Shown here piece after piece: positions 31,990 to 41,655 of a DNA stretch of 64,000 bases (the first letter of the stretch is position 1; each line of letters opens with the position of its first letter). The notes below the pieces were generated by a model. It was given only the letters and a program-made list of their open reading frames with translations, did not search any database and was not told where the DNA came from. The DNA is taken from contig OY829539.1 of NCBI GenBank assembly GCA_963691705.1, positions 6,946,501 through 7,010,500 on the forward strand. The letters are read 5' to 3'. Source of the DNA: Viola odorata (taxonomy: Eukaryota > Streptophyta > Magnoliopsida > Malpighiales > Violaceae). Position numbers and translations under genes: made by a program.

Positions 31990-32379
31990 ATGGACGACCT
32001 CACTAGAAATTTTCTGATTTCCAAAGCCTTAACCCTCAAAAATCTCACTGAGGATGACATCAACTTTCTGGAGAACATGCTGACGAAGACTGGTGAAGAC
32101 ATGCTGGAGCTTTGGGGAATGATGACCCCCATTCAGTCCAGGATCAGGGCTGCTACCATGGAGGACTTCAATCCCATCGGGAATGTCTCCAAGTTGGCCA
32201 TCGCCGCCTACCACATCGAGGTAGCTATCACCATGCTGCAGCGGAGGAATGATCTACTGAACTGCTGCCTTAAAAGCATGAGAAGCACCTCTTCTGAGCT
32301 GACCTCTGTGGTGGAGGCCTTGAGGGATATCCCCACCCTGCTGGTGGATGACGATAATGATGCTGGGTCTCGAGCTTGA
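31990..32379 (+). CDS. Antisense accessory gene A (Tat-1), MDDLTRN protein
   Basis: 129 aa. I recognise no family. It starts MDDLTRNFLISKALTLKNL and is strongly alpha-helical and acidic, with repeated leucines, ending DDDNDAGSRA. The start at 31990 was preferred over an upstream in-frame ATG (31927) because the homologue in Tat-2 (51355-51666) starts exactly at MDDLTRN. The two proteins match through LTKTxEDxLELxGMMTP, MEDFxPIxNVSKLA and ALR(D/E)IPT; this copy has about 25 extra residues (CCLKSMRSTSSE region). It is transcribed, if at all, opposite to gag-pol. A TATAAAT lies upstream and AATAAAA (32459) downstream. Open in both copies, which suggests selection. Confidence 0.7.
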   Translation: MDDLTRNFLISKALTLKNLTEDDINFLENMLTKTGEDMLELWGMMTPIQSRIRAATMEDFNPIGNVSKLAIAAYHIEVAITMLQRRNDLLNCCLKSMRSTSSELTSVVEALRDIPTLLVDDDNDAGSRA

Positions 32380-32458
32380 AGGCTTGCCGCTGTGCCTTCT
32401 TTTTTGTTTTTCCTTTGTATGTATTATGTATACGGATGTATGTATAGGCCGTTAGGCC

Positions 32459-32465
32459 ATAATAA
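32459..32465 (+). terminator. Candidate polyadenylation signal of gene A
   Basis: AATAAAA 80 nt after the gene A stop, following a T-rich and TGTATGTA-rich stretch of the kind seen in plant 3' ends. A similar AATAAATAAAAT follows gene A in Tat-2 (about 51739). Confidence 0.45.
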
Positions 32466-32902
32466 AACTTCTTTCCGTTATTGGGCTTGCGATTTCTTTC
32501 CTTCTTGAGGGCGTTAGCCCTTGTTTCGGTTGAGGGTCATGCCAGCCCAACTGAAAATGAGTTCTGTCATTGGCTAAACTTTTGCAGCATTTATTCTTCT
32601 TTTTCTGCCAGGTGGCAACGGTTGCTCTGGCGATCCGTTCTGTACTAATCATGCGCCGCTACTTTAGCATTAACTGATTGGGCGATTTTTTGGTGTTTCT
32701 TGATTATCGAGAAATCCCAACAGGCGTGATTAAAGGGTTTGATTTTGCCATTATGGTTGATCTTCTCGAGATGCATTAAATTATCCTCCACTCACGTGTG
32801 AAAAATTTGAAGAGTCTCACCACTTTAGCTATTTATGAGGAGTTCTTTTTTCTGTTCATCTTCTTCTTTGTATTTTCCTGCTGCTACTGATTTTCGTCTC
32901 TC

Positions 32903-33328
32903 ATGGCTGATTCATATGATCAGGTCTCCGATGAGCAAGAATCTCGTCCAACCCCTCCAACTACACCGGATTCTGACAATCCCCCTTCGTCGCCGTGCCG
33001 GAAGAGGCAGTTGCCCCACCGTAGAGGTCGGAAGAGATCGAAGAAGAGAGCAAATTCTAAGACTACTGGCTGGTTTTCTTCTTTTTCAGCCCCTCCCGCT
33101 CGTAAGGGTAAAGAATCGTTTCCTCCAGCTGACTGGTTTGAAGAGGAGATTCCTTCAAGCGATATCGTCGCAAAGGCGGCATCCTCTGCCGCAAAGGGGG
33201 AATCCAAACCATTAATGCCGAGTCCAGAGCGAAAAGCTAACAAATCCCCTTCTTTTGCTAATGAGGAGCTTCCGCCCTCATATGAGGAATACTGCTACTG
33301 GTCCTCTTACTGGCCTGACGATGATTGA
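32903..33328 (+). CDS. Antisense accessory gene B (Tat-1), basic patch plus acidic tail
   Basis: 141 aa, family unknown. Residues 13-32 are a serine/proline-rich TPPTTPDSDNPPSSPC segment; residues 33-49 are very basic (KRxxPHRRGRKRSKKR), a probable nuclear localisation signal; the C-terminus is aromatic and acidic (YWSSYWPDDD). The Tat-2 homologue (52177-52584) keeps TPPTSPDSDDPPSPS, the basic patch PHRKGHKRSKRK and the WPDED end, while the middle differs. A PPSY motif occurs near the end here only. Basic patch plus acidic tail would suit a nuclear DNA- or protein-binding factor, but that is inference. CTATTTATGAGG at 32829 is a possible TATA box. Confidence 0.65.
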   Translation: MADSYDQVSDEQESRPTPPTTPDSDNPPSSPCRKRQLPHRRGRKRSKKRANSKTTGWFSSFSAPPARKGKESFPPADWFEEEIPSSDIVAKAASSAAKGESKPLMPSPERKANKSPSFANEELPPSYEEYCYWSSYWPDDD

Positions 33329-33810
33329 TTCCGCTCCCGACAACCCTTTGTAGATGTCGTATGGCTATTATTAAATGAAATGATGCTTTTGCTTTTTTAG
33401 TCTTGCACGCTCATGCGTTAGCTCCTCTTCTGATAGATGGCTATCGCTGAGAAACTAACTGTTGCTTCGATGTAACTGCTTGCAACTGATTATCAGTAAC
33501 TGCCCCCTTCAGAAGATATAAATGCTTAGACATAAATATCCTTCTGAGGTTTTTCACACGTGTCACTTTTGCCTTGGAGCGTGTCCCATTTTTATAGGTT
33601 GTTCGATTTTTGAACTCAGCCTTTAAAAGGGAGCAACTGCTCTCTTTTAACACTCTTTGCTTGCGCTTCGAAATTTTCTCCTTCTCTCTAAGCTTTTGGC
33701 TTCAAAGGAAGTTACGACCACCGTTCGCCGACGCCGATGGTTTTGTCCACTGCCTTCTGTTCAAGGTAGTTCACTTCTTTTTCCTCAGATTTTCTTCTTG
33801 CTGATTCATT

Positions 33811-35756
33811 ATGAGTACGTCTAGAATACCCAAGGATTCTCAGTGGGCTCTAGCCACAAATAAGTCTTTGAGGAGTCTTCAGCGGCCCATAGATTTAGAA
33901 ATTGAGAGAACACCCAGTATTTTTTATTGATGACGCGGTATTGGAGGCAGAGTTGGAGGAAAACGGTATCTTTTTCCCTCCTGGTTACTCCGTCAAAATT
34001 CCTGATGCCGGCCATCGGCTTCATGACCCTCTATCGGGGAGCGATAGGATGGTATATTTTAATATGTTCCTTTACGGCTTTCACTTTCCAATCTACGAAG
34101 CGGTGAAAGGATTATTAGTTCCATATGACATCAACTCGGCTCAGATTACGCCTTCTTCCTGGTACGGGATTCATGCCTTCATTCGTATTTGCGAGTTGCG
34201 GGGTGTCCTTATCCCATCTGTCAATTTATTCCGCAAGTTTTTTAGTTTTAAGTGCCGCAACTGTGTGGTAGATATCACCCCAAGGTGGAATGACTCGTTA
34301 GTGCAGTCATTCTGGCAGAAATTCTAGGGCTTCGAAGAGACTGTGGCCGATTGGAAGATCGGTTTCTTCATTGTGAAATTACCTTTCCGCCCTTGGCCCA
34401 GGGGTTTGAATCAGTGTCTTGATGATTCCATTTGGACAAACCCGTCAGTAGTGTCCAAGGAAGAACTTCGATAAACGAACATGCTGCTGGAACTGAGCTC
34501 ATCCTTTTGCATTCGAGAGTTTTCCTTGTACAAGCATATAGAGAAGTGTACTATAAGTAAGTTTCTTTTCCCCCGTTATCTCTTCGGCTTATTCACTGTT
34601 CTGATATGTCTTGTCGACAGGTGACGCTGGGAATCAACCGTCGAGCGATAAGGACGTTCCTCTGAACGTGAGGCCGCTTCAATCACTGCCGCCATCTCCT
34701 CCGTCTGAGAGTTCCAGTCATCCTGCCGTTCCACAAAAAGAAAAGATTCAAGACTATTGCTAGGCACGATATCTCCGTCCGAAGCTCTCGCTTTCTCGAG
34801 AACTGGTTACCTATTCGGAACAAAAGAGTAACTCCGAATCGTCCTAAGACTGAAGTAACTGATAGCGGCACCTACAAAAGAGTGACTCTCCTATCTCTTC
34901 TTTCATTCCTGATATCGCTGCACCGAATCTTGAGCCTATCGCCACTCCTGACCCTTTGCTAAATGGCCTTCCGCCATTATTCTGCACTTCTATCTCAGGA
35001 GTCGGTGGTTCCGCCGGAAATCGTTCTCCTCCCTTTACCGCCAATCTGTCCTCTCAAGGTCCTCACGGAGCCACCTCCTATCGCTTGGATCTGTCCACCT
35101 TTGGCACCAGCGGACTTCGTGCACTAGGAATATCAGACCCGCTATCGCGAAACGAGCCAGTGGGCTCTATTGTAGGTGCGATATTTGGCTCTCCTGAAGA
35201 TAGGGAGGACATGTCAGAGCTTTCTCTGGAGGTTCATCACGAACGCGCTTTGAATGACATGCTGGCTAGCTTTCGCATGCTAAATTACTTTCTCGATATC
35301 CATGGTGACAAGGTTCGAGGTTCCCCTGCTAAGGTGGCACAGTTGACGCAACTCCAGAGCGATACCCAAGTAGAGCTTAATGACTGTCGTGCTGAATTGG
35401 CCAGAGAGAAGTCGATAGGGAAGGCCAAGATAGAGCTTTTGGAGGCAGAACTGGTGGCTGCCGACAAAAGAAACTCTCTCCTTCATGAAGAGATATCAAC
35501 CTGCGACGTGAAGTTAGCGAAGGTGCCCAATGAGATATTGCGGTGGAAAGATAAGGCGATACAAGCCTTTGCCGCTGGATTCCTAGATTATTACCGTAGC
35601 GAGGCTTTCGATCCTGCCAAGATAGCTGATTACGCCTTTGAGAGATTGAAGGATATAGATGTCGGGGCAATAAAGGAGTTCTTCCGTGATTGGCGTAAGG
35701 CAACGCTTGAGAGTGCTTTATTTTTTCTTCAAACATTGGTTTCATTTGGCTTGTAA
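33811..35756 (+). pseudogene. Antisense gene C (Tat-1), PF04195-like domain plus coiled coil
   Basis: Starts MSTSRIPKDSQW. A one-base T-run insertion near 33922 shifts frame, after which the domain is readable: ENGIFFPPGYSVKIP, MVYFNMFLYGFHFPI, INSAQITPSSWYGIHAF, NLFRKFFSF. This pattern (a hydrophobic segment, AQITPSSW, then a phenylalanine-rich helix) resembles the Pfam 'putative gypsy type transposon' domain. Stops occur at 34325, 34473 and in the low-complexity linker 34760-34870. A 64-nt GT-AG intron at 34557-34620 splits a codon in phase 1, as in Tat-2. The C-terminal 266 codons (34956-35756) are open: a conserved DLSTFGTSGLRALGI block, a coiled coil, then FAAGFLDYYRSEAFDPAKI. Function unknown. 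Confidence 0.7.
34557..34620 (+). other. Predicted intron in antisense gene C (Tat-1)
   Basis: GTAAGT donor, CGACAG acceptor, phase 1 (A|GT). The homologous intron in Tat-2 (56680-56745) has GTGAGT/AACAG, the same phase, and joins the same residues (C-[TI]-[IM]-[SG]-D). Confidence 0.7.
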
Positions 35757-36094
35757 TAATTGATAACGCTTGCATAATAACGACTGTCATTCCACTCTGG
35801 ATAACAATTAATTTGCTTCTTGGCGTTATCTCATTGAATACGTCATCATGCTTGACCTCTTTTTGATAAAGTGATTCTGCTTTTAGGAGCATTTAATGCT
35901 CAGGATCCCCTCATTAATGTGAGAGAGGGATCAAGATGGTTCAGAGACACGTGTCTACTCATCAGGACGCTAGGGCTAGCGTGATTTGATAGAATCAAAG
36001 CGTCTTCTCGCTTTTCTAGGTTTGTACTCATTGCTCACGCCTGTCACGCGCGTGGCGACTGTTCCAGTAGTCATTTCTCTTAGCCTCTTAGGGT

Positions 36095-36101
36095 TATAAA
36101 A
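36095..36101 (+). promoter_or_regulatory. TATA box of antisense gene D (Tat-1)
   Basis: TATAAAA in the context TTAGGGTTATAAAACC. Tat-2 has TTAGGGTTATATATAATG at the same place before its gene D. The shared TTAGGGTTATA context in two diverged copies argues for function. Confidence 0.65.
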
Positions 36102-36980
36102 CCCAACACTTTATTTCTTTTTTCCACTTTCGATAATCTGTTTTCTCTGCATCTTCTTGAATCGTCTTGCGTTTCTGGTTTTCATCTACTGGGTACTTCG
36201 ATTTTCTTCTCAAAAAGGTACTTCTTTATTCCCTTTGTTGTCTTCTTCATCTCTTTGTTTTCTCTTTCCAACATGGGCAAAAGAAAAACTCGTGCTTTTG
36301 GGTCTAAATCAATTGATGAAGAAAAATTAGAGACCATAACCAGTACTATTGCTTCTTCGACCATCCTTCATAAACATTTAACCGATCACGGTGCTAACAT
36401 CCCTGAGGGCTTTGAATTTTCTGTCGCCCCTGAGTCTTTACGCCTGAACAGCGTTCTGACCGGCAAACGCAGAATCTTGTATGCCCAGATGTTTCGCTAC
36501 GGTTTCCGGCTGACCCCTTTATCCAAGAGTTGCTCACTTCTCTAGATCTGAGCCCTGTTCAATTGGCTCCAAATGCCTACTGTGGCGTTTATGCATTTCT
36601 AGAACTCTGCAAGTTCAAGGGAATTACATCTCCTTCCCTTGCATTACTCAAGTCTTTATTTCGGATGTATAACCGTCGGGGTGTGATAGCGATATCACCC
36701 CGTTATGATGACGATTCGCTTAAGAACTTCACCTGGAAACTTCTTCACTTAGAGTCTTCCATTGATAAATGAAAAGAGCAGTTTTTTGTTATCGAGACTC
36801 CCGAGCTTCCGGCTCCATGGTGGTGGTCTGGTTTCAACCAGGGCATCAAGGACAGTGCTTGGCGCCGGGAGGCTCTTAAAGAGACAGAGCAAGGCTAGTT
36901 TGATAAGTTACTCAAACTAGAAATCAGCGTTCACACTCGCCTTCTGGCTTGCGGGACCGATATCCGAGCCTGCGTTAGAC

Positions 36981-37049
36981 GTGAGTATCGCACCATTTTT
37001 TGAATTTCAGCATTAGTACTAACGCTAACGTTGCCTTGTGCTTTTGCAG
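36981..37049 (+). other. Predicted intron 1 of gene D with TACTAAC branch point (Tat-1)
   Basis: GTGAGT donor and TTTTGCAG acceptor. AGTACTAACGCTAAC at 37015-37029 contains the consensus branch-point TACTAAC 26-32 nt before the acceptor. The same 15-mer is present in the Tat-2 intron. Confidence 0.75.
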
Positions 37050-37408
37050 CGACTGATCCCAACTACATTCCCGAGAGTGTTAGGAGGCGCTTGAGGAGGC
37101 TTCGACAAAGAGTGGCGGTTGAGGCAACGGTCGTGGCTGCTGATATCGCTACTACTTCAGTTGTTCCACCCGTTACCATTTCAATTCCCCCCCACACATC
37201 TTCCGCTTCGGTTGACGAGGAAACCGACACCATTCCTGTTGGTATTCCTGTCATATGAATTGTTGCTCTTCCTGCTCGGTCGATCACTCCTAGGGCTTCC
37301 GCAAAAGGAAAGAAGAAAAGGAGAACAAGAAGCGTTGCCACCCTCAAGCCACCAATTCCGCCTTCTTCGGACACGACCGGCTCTTCGGAAGCACCTATCG
37401 CTGAGACG

Positions 37409-37496
37409 GTAACTGCAAATGCTCCACGATACCTCTTGCGCTGTTTTTCAATGCCTTTCTGCATTTTCTTTTATTTTTGATTTTTTTTCTTCATAG
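37409..37496 (+). other. Predicted intron 2 of gene D (Tat-1)
   Basis: GTAACT donor, T-rich tract, TTCATAG acceptor, phase 0 (ET|DTSGAS). The homologous intron in Tat-2 is 59866-59936, also phase 0. Confidence 0.65.
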
Positions 37497-38681
37497 GATA
37501 CTTCTGGTGCCTCTAACCCTTTGCTATCGCGGGGCAATATGGACTTGAGGCATATTCTGACTCAACCAAGGAAAAGGCAGAGGCCCAATGTAGCTGGTGC
37601 AAGCCCGTCCTCAAGTCAGGTTGATATCGGGGAGAGGCCTCGAATTGTCCTTGACTCTTCTGTACCTCCTTCGGTCCAAACCACCACCATTTTTAGGAAC
37701 ATGGTTGTTCCTGGGCCCTGTGAGACTTCTCCGCCTCCATTTAGTTTGGAGGTTGCTCACTTTTCTTCTAACGTGGTCGAGAATGATGACCTGTCGGGAT
37801 TCTCCTCCTATCAGCCCCATGAAACATTTGGGCCCTAGGGGGGTTCCTCTTCTAACCAGCCTCCATCTCCTGCCGCCGTGGTTTTTGTTCCTTCCGATGC
37901 TTCTGCGCTTAAGCGCTTTGGGGAGGGAACAGTAGTGTCCAACCTCCTGGCCGATGTAAGCTCGTTTAATGCGGCTGGGCCTATCACTCATCAAGTGGAT
38001 ATGACTACGCTGCGTAGTTCAGGGATTGCGGCCATGGGGGGTGATAACTCAGCCGTTACTGCTTCATTCTTGGCTGCCCACATGCTAACGTCTCCCGAAG
38101 AACGAAGCACCTTTGCTGCTGAGGGAGATGGAGAGTAAGTTGACTTGCTGCGCTCTAACCTTTTCACCAGTTTCCTTCAGTTTCATCACTGTACCGAGCG
38201 CATATCGCAAAAGGCGGCTGACCTTGCTGCTTCCGCAATTAAGCTTTCACAGGAGCAAGAGGAGAAGCAGAGGTTGCTGGAAGAGCGAGACAGATGTATA
38301 AGAGCCATGGAAGCAGCCAAAGAGGAGGCAAGAGAGGCGAAGGAACAGTTGGCCGCTTCTAACTCCGCTTTGTCAGCTGAACGGTCAAAGAGTATCGCTC
38401 TCGAGGGAGAGAAAGCAGCCCTGGTGGAAGAGCGAGTAGCCCTGGCGGAAGAAAAAGCGGCACTTGAGAAAGAGACGTCGGTCATGTGTCAGTGGTATAT
38501 TGAAAAGACTGCTTCCATCATGGCTGACTGCTTTGTGGAGATTCATGGGGAAGAATTTTACAAAGGTGACGTTGTTTCTAACTCCTTTTTGCAGAATTCT
38601 TCTGATCTTAATGACGAGGGCTTTCGCTCGGCCAGATCGAATGGCTACCCAGCGCGGGGGATTTCAGGGGATCAGTTGTAG

Positions 38682-39339
38682 CCAGGGTGTTATCGCCCTT
38701 TTTTTTTTGTGAGGATTGAGCGTTATCCTTTTTTTTGCACATGTTTTGTATATTTTTGCGACCCTTCATGGGTGTTTAAACAATGGCGCGTCTATGGTGT
38801 TAGCTTCCTTTGTTGCTGTTTTTCTTTTCTGTATTTCTTTTTCTTTGAATTTCTCGTAGCGCGGCCGTCGCGCCCATATTACCCTGATTATGCTAACGAG
38901 CTTTGCCCGATTCAACTTAACCACTGCTTGGCCCCGTCAGAGATGACACTCCTAAAAAAGAAGCATTCTTACTTCTTTCCTCGATTAAAAGAGATAACGA
39001 ATAGGGTCTTTAGGCCCTATTCTTCAAACCAAGTCAAAATCAGCGTGATTGGCCTCACGTCCATTTTGTTGATGAGTTGCTCAATCCTTCTATCTCCTTG
39101 AGTGTCACGATCTCCTTCAGTCAGAGATATCCTGCACACTCTTGATTAATTATTTGTTAGTAAGAGATATGCGATAACAGACACAAGTTTCCCGTAGGAG
39201 CCAATCCGCCGCCAGTCTAGGGTATAGGTGTCACTCGTTATCGCTTTCTCAACCAGCTCACTTCACCAGGGATTCCGCATCTGGTTACTCGCTGGGATTT
39301 CGCGATTCTTCGCGTTTCCACTTTACCACAATCGGCCGG
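38682..39339. other. Spacer after gene D, no gene recognised
   Basis: T-rich non-coding sequence. The frame at 38709-39101 is dominated by phenylalanine from T runs and has no counterpart open in Tat-2, so it is not called. Confidence 0.5.
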
Positions 39340-39860
39340 AAAGTGCCTCTTCTTAGTGAGCCGTCTGATCAGGACAAGTCATCACAAGGTTAGGATTTTT
39401 CACTTTCGGCGTTGTCCTCGCATCCCAGAATCGTGCCCTCACTTAGTGAGCCGTCTACATTAGCCTAGTTACAAGGATAGGATTTTCACTTCCAAGATGG
39501 AGTTACTATCTCCCTGGGGTGTGCCCTTCCTTAACGAGCCGTCTCCACGAGAACGGTTGGTATAAGGGTTGGGCTTTTACCTCCAGGGATACCGGGGCGT
39601 GCCTCATCTTAGTGGGCCGCCTATATTAGCGCGGTTTACCAAAAGGAAAGGACTTTTCACCCCCGGGGGCATCGGGACGTGCCTCGTCTTATGGCCCACA
39701 CGTGGCAACCATAAGGATAAGACTTTTCACTCCCAACTCTAAATATTAGGTGTGCCAGGGCGTGCCCTCACTTAGTGAGCCGTCTGATCAGGACCGACCA
39801 TCACAAAGATAGGACTTTTCACTCCTGGCAACCTCCTTTTTGTTTTTCTTTCATCGTCTG
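39340..39860. repeat. Tandem repeats next to integrase (Tat-1)
   Basis: Six units of about 70-110 bp built from GTGCCT(C)(G)TCTTAGTGAGCCG, TCTGATCAGGACCG or TATTAGCACGG, CATCACAAGGATAGGA and TTTTCACTCCCA. The same repeats occupy 61670-62255 in Tat-2. They separate integrase from the antisense genes. Confidence 0.9.
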
Positions 39861-39951
39861 CACACACACGCAGCCGCAAAACACAAGAAAGCTCATTATT
39901 CGAGCGTTAGCATGGGTTAGGGTTAGCGTCAGTAAAAGGTGCAGAGATAAA

Positions 39952-41655
39952 TCAAAGTCTGGCATGATATAATTTCAAACGAGTGATATTCCAGGAGTTA
40001 GGTAAGGAGGTACCGTCAAGTGTCTCCAGATGATACGCTCCTCTCTCGACAATACGGGTAACGCGGTACGCCCCTTCCCAGTTCGGACTGAGCTTCCCCT
40101 GGCGTTGACCAGTCGCTCGTTGATCCCTGAGTACCAGGTTACCTTCTTTCACAAGCCTGTCTTTGACGCGCCTATTGTGATAACGCACCATCTTTTGCTT
40201 ATAGTGCATCATTTTCAGAAGAGCTTCCTCTTGCAATTCGGGTAGCGCGTCAAGATTCGCACGCAGCCTTTCCCCATTCAGCTCTTCTCTGAAGTAGGCC
40301 ACTCGTAGGCTCATGGTACCAATCTCCACGGGCGTGACGACCTCAGTACCGAAAGCCAGTGCGAATGGTGTCTCTCCTGTGCTGGTTTTCGTGGTCATGT
40401 GGTATGCTCACATCACATACGGTAGCTCATCAGCCCACTTCTTTTTGGATCCCTCTAGGTTCTTCTTAACACCATTAAGGATGGCTCGGTTTGTCACCTC
40501 AGCCTGACCATTGGTCTGCGGATGAGCCACGGAAGAGAATCTTTGCTCGATTTCGAACTCCACACATTGGTCTCTAAAGAATTGGCTGGTGAATTGCGTT
40601 CCGTTATTGCTGACTAGCACACGGGGCACGCCGAATCGCATGATAACTTAGTGTTTGAAGAAACGCCATATTTTTTCTGTCGTGATATTGGCAACCGCCT
40701 CCGTTTCCGCCCATTTGGTAAAGTAATCTACCGCCACGACTACAAACTTTAACTGAGACCTTGCCTTTGGAAACGGTCCGAGGATGTCAATTTCCCATTT
40801 CGCGAAAGGACAAGGAGCGATGATGTCATAAATTTGTGTGGCGGGTTGTCGAGGAATCTTGGAGAATTCCTGACACTTTTGGCAAGTTCGCACGTAATTA
40901 TGGCAGTCTTTCTGGATAGTAGGCCAGTAGAATCCTGATCAAAAGACCTGCGCAGCCAGGGTGCCGCCGGAGGCATGCATGCCGCAAATTCCTTCGTGGA
41001 TTTTGCGGAGGGTATGAAAGCCCTCTTGCTCTGTTATGCATTTGGCAGCTGGATGAGAGAAACATCTCCGCATCAGTTCCCCGTTGAAGTACGTGCACCG
41101 CGCTGCTTGTTTTAATACTTTCTTCTTCTCACCGTTATCCACTGGTAGCTCGTCATGTTTCAAGTATTTTATGACGGGAATTCTCCAGTCATTTTCATTT
41201 TCTTCTACGCAGAGCGTCACCTGTTCTTCCATAAAGGAAGGTACGGGTATCTCTCGGTAGTACACCCCTTTTGGTATGGACGCTTCCGGGTTTGCTGTGA
41301 GTTTGGCAAGGTTATCCGCCTCAGCGTTATCCTCTCGAGGAATGTGCTCGAAGCTAACCTGTATGCCGTTTTTCTTTATTTCTATCAACTCGCGTTTCAC
41401 CTTGGCAAGGTATTGCACCATGATGGGCTCCCTAGCTTGAGAGTGCCCCAAAACTTAGTCTATTATCAGTTTGGAGTCTCCATAGATTTTCAGCCGCAGG
41501 TCTCCCAACCTCCCTGAGTCATGTACTCCTTTTATGGAGAAGTTTTTTCTTATCCTGAGCCCGGCTAATAGCGCTTCGTATTCTGCGGCGTTATTGGACA
41601 ACGGCTGCAGCATACGGATGGCATATCGCACATAGATGCCGTGAGGCCCACTCAT
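39952..41655 (-). pseudogene. Tat-1 second RNase H and integrase
   Basis: From 41655: SNNAAEYEALLAGLRI, IYGDSKLIID and FEHIPREDNAEADNLAKL, a second (archaeal-type) RNase H as in Tat elements. Integrase follows: zinc-binding HTLRKIHEG...CQKCQEF, catalytic core EIDILGPF, VDYFTKWAE, VSNNGTQF and HPQTNGQAEVTNR, then the C-terminal WEGAYRVTRIVERGAYHLE and final LKLYHARL. The second catalytic aspartate is changed to asparagine (SNN for SDN). Stops interrupt at about 41454, 40938, 40647 and 40405. A GAC/GAT-to-AAC/AAT change fits deamination. Not functional. Confidence 0.9.

Larger units (their letters stand above)
36273..38681 (+). pseudogene. Antisense gene D (Tat-1), PF04195-like domain plus long coiled coil
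   Basis: Starts MGKRKTRAFGSKSIDEEK. The domain reads IPEGFEFSVAPESLRLNS, RILYAQMFRYGFRL, LTSLDLSPVQLAPNAYCGVY, ITSPSLALLKSLFRMYNRRG, VIAISPRYDDDSLKNFTWKL. This is the same family as gene C, and clearer. One base is missing near 36510. Two GT-AG introns: 36981-37049 (phase 1) and 37409-37496 (phase 0). Exon 3 begins DTSGASNPL. Past a TAG at about 37836 and a TAA at about 38136 comes a 120-residue glutamate/lysine/alanine coiled coil (KQRLLEERDRC...EEKAALEKE) and WYIEKTASIMADCF. The homologue in Tat-2 is 58805-61064. Probably a nuclear or structural accessory protein; activity unknown. Confidence 0.72.

Noticed and set aside
35377..35892. 171-codon minus-strand frame
   Set aside because: It lies opposite the well-supported coiled-coil exon of gene C and is best explained as its shadow.
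37063..37464. 133-codon minus-strand frame
   Set aside because: Antisense shadow of gene D exons 2-3 and spans its intron; no homologue in Tat-2.
38113..38206. Possible intron (GTAAGT...TTCAG) in Tat-1 gene D
   Set aside because: The homologous stretch of Tat-2 is coding and aligns through it (LLRSNLFTSFLQFHH against FLRS-LFSSFCHLHY), so a single stop codon explains the break better than an intron.
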